Source of the DNA: Verrucomicrobiales bacterium
Lineage (GTDB): Bacteria > Verrucomicrobiota > Verrucomicrobiia > Verrucomicrobiales > DEV007
Reading direction: 5' to 3'
Length of the DNA: 64,000 nt
Assembly: GCA_029213005.1 (NCBI GenBank)
Contig: JARGPI010000009.1
Location: 1-64,000 of the forward strand
In this document: positions 63,635 to 64,000 of the stretch, piece by piece
How the letters are laid out: each line of letters starts with the position of its first letter
How positions within the stretch are numbered: the first letter of the stretch is position 1
Program-made: the position numbers and the translations under genes
The notes under the pieces: generated by a model
Database searches by the model: none
Told to the model about the DNA's origin: nothing
The model's input: only the letters and a program-made list of their open reading frames with translations

Positions 63635-64000
63635 ATGACAGCTTCCACATCGCTTGACGGAACCGAACTACTGGGTTTCCCGGTTTCGATAAAGGAAATC
63701 GACCAACGCCTCACCGAAGTCATCTCGGGCGGAAGCGATGGTGGTGAGGATTCGGGAGTGACCCGGGCGTCGCTCATGAATCTGGCGCTTTACAGCGAGC
63801 GGCCCGAGCAACTGACAGAAAATGCCGAAACTATCGCGGAAATCACGAGAGAAGCGGCTTGCCGGACGATTCTAATTTGTGTGGATCCCGCTGAGAAAGT
63901 TTCCTCCGCAAAAGCATGGGTGCAGGCGCACTGCCAGTCGGATAAACATGGAAATAAGAGCGTTTGCTCCGAGCAAATCAGCTTTTTTCTGACCGGAACT
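63635..64000 (+). CDS. OpcA-like glucose-6-phosphate dehydrogenase assembly protein (partial)
   Basis: Open from ATG at 63635 to the end of the window; 122 codons seen, no stop. The translation contains TRASLMNLALYSERPEQL, ITREAACRTILICVDP and an SVCSEQISFFLTGT segment, which match the pattern of the OpcA family (R-S-L-N ... P-S-R-A-I-V ... C-E-Q-I). OpcA activates glucose-6-phosphate dehydrogenase and normally sits beside zwf. The rest of the gene is outside. Confidence 0.65.
   Translation, partial: MTASTSLDGTELLGFPVSIKEIDQRLTEVISGGSDGGEDSGVTRASLMNLALYSERPEQLTENAETIAEITREAACRTILICVDPAEKVSSAKAWVQAHCQSDKHGNKSVCSEQISFFLTGT

Overview
The window looks like chromosomal DNA of a heterotrophic Verrucomicrobiota bacterium, probably of the Verrucomicrobiae. 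This is inferred from gene content, not from a marker gene; no rRNA or tRNA was recognised. The main evidence is a complete four-gene pseudopilin cassette of the Verru_Chthon D-B-C-A type (46443-52193). Sulfatases, a DUF4838 protein, a ceramidase-like protein, a secreted FAD oxidoreductase with EF-hands, a Tat-exported Gfo/Idh/MocA oxidoreductase and an AP2-like protein fit the same group. Shine-Dalgarno sequences are mostly weak, and many neighbouring genes overlap by ATGA.

Layout. 91-2229: PAS-AraC regulator and L-serine dehydratase. 2262-5875: secreted FAD oxidoreductase and a pyruvyl-transferase-like protein. 6115-8994: TrkA/TrkH potassium uptake. 9057-15409: a five-gene arginine succinyltransferase (AST) operon in which an M20 peptidase and an unusual class III aminotransferase apparently stand in for AstE and AstC. 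15480-18229: three unrecognised proteins. 18606-20959: a CxxCH/prenyltransferase-repeat protein coupled to a BNR propeller. 21044-23777: three tandem paralogues resembling secretin pieces. 23913-32786: exported hydrolases, an epimerase/aldolase pair and a DUF4838 protein. 33057-35406: small secreted proteins and an ECF sigma module that resembles a CnrYXH-type envelope stress system. 35437-38576: Gfo/Idh/MocA oxidoreductase and a PstS-OmpA fusion. 38667-43869: HD-Pnk, RNA ligase, YbeY, PgpH-like HD phosphodiesterase and QueA. 44151-45737: a sulfatase-fold protein that has lost catalytic residues. 45761-52193: pseudopilin cassette. 52617-58658: Yej/Opp-type peptide ABC transporter. 58856-64000: an intact sulfatase, TrmL, the AP2-like protein, an M16 peptidase and the start of an OpcA-like gene that runs off the window.

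How the genes fit together. Peptide import, arginine succinylation and serine deamination suggest use of amino acids as carbon and nitrogen sources. Sulfatases, propeller proteins, DUF4838 and ceramidase-like proteins point to breakdown of sulfated glycans and lipids. The HD-Pnk/ligase/YbeY/PgpH block joins RNA end repair, rRNA maturation and cyclic-di-AMP turnover.

Intergenic DNA is rich in repeats. The most striking is a 13-bp GTAC palindrome present as two or three copies exactly 22 bp apart at six places. There are also GTAG-headed REP-like hairpins in inverted pairs, a 219-bp MITE-like element nested in another inverted repeat, and a hairpin element carrying a GAGCAA hexamer array. The four gene-free stretches over 300 bp (18230-18605, 27851-28214, 52194-52616, 61839-62281) are largely made of these repeats.
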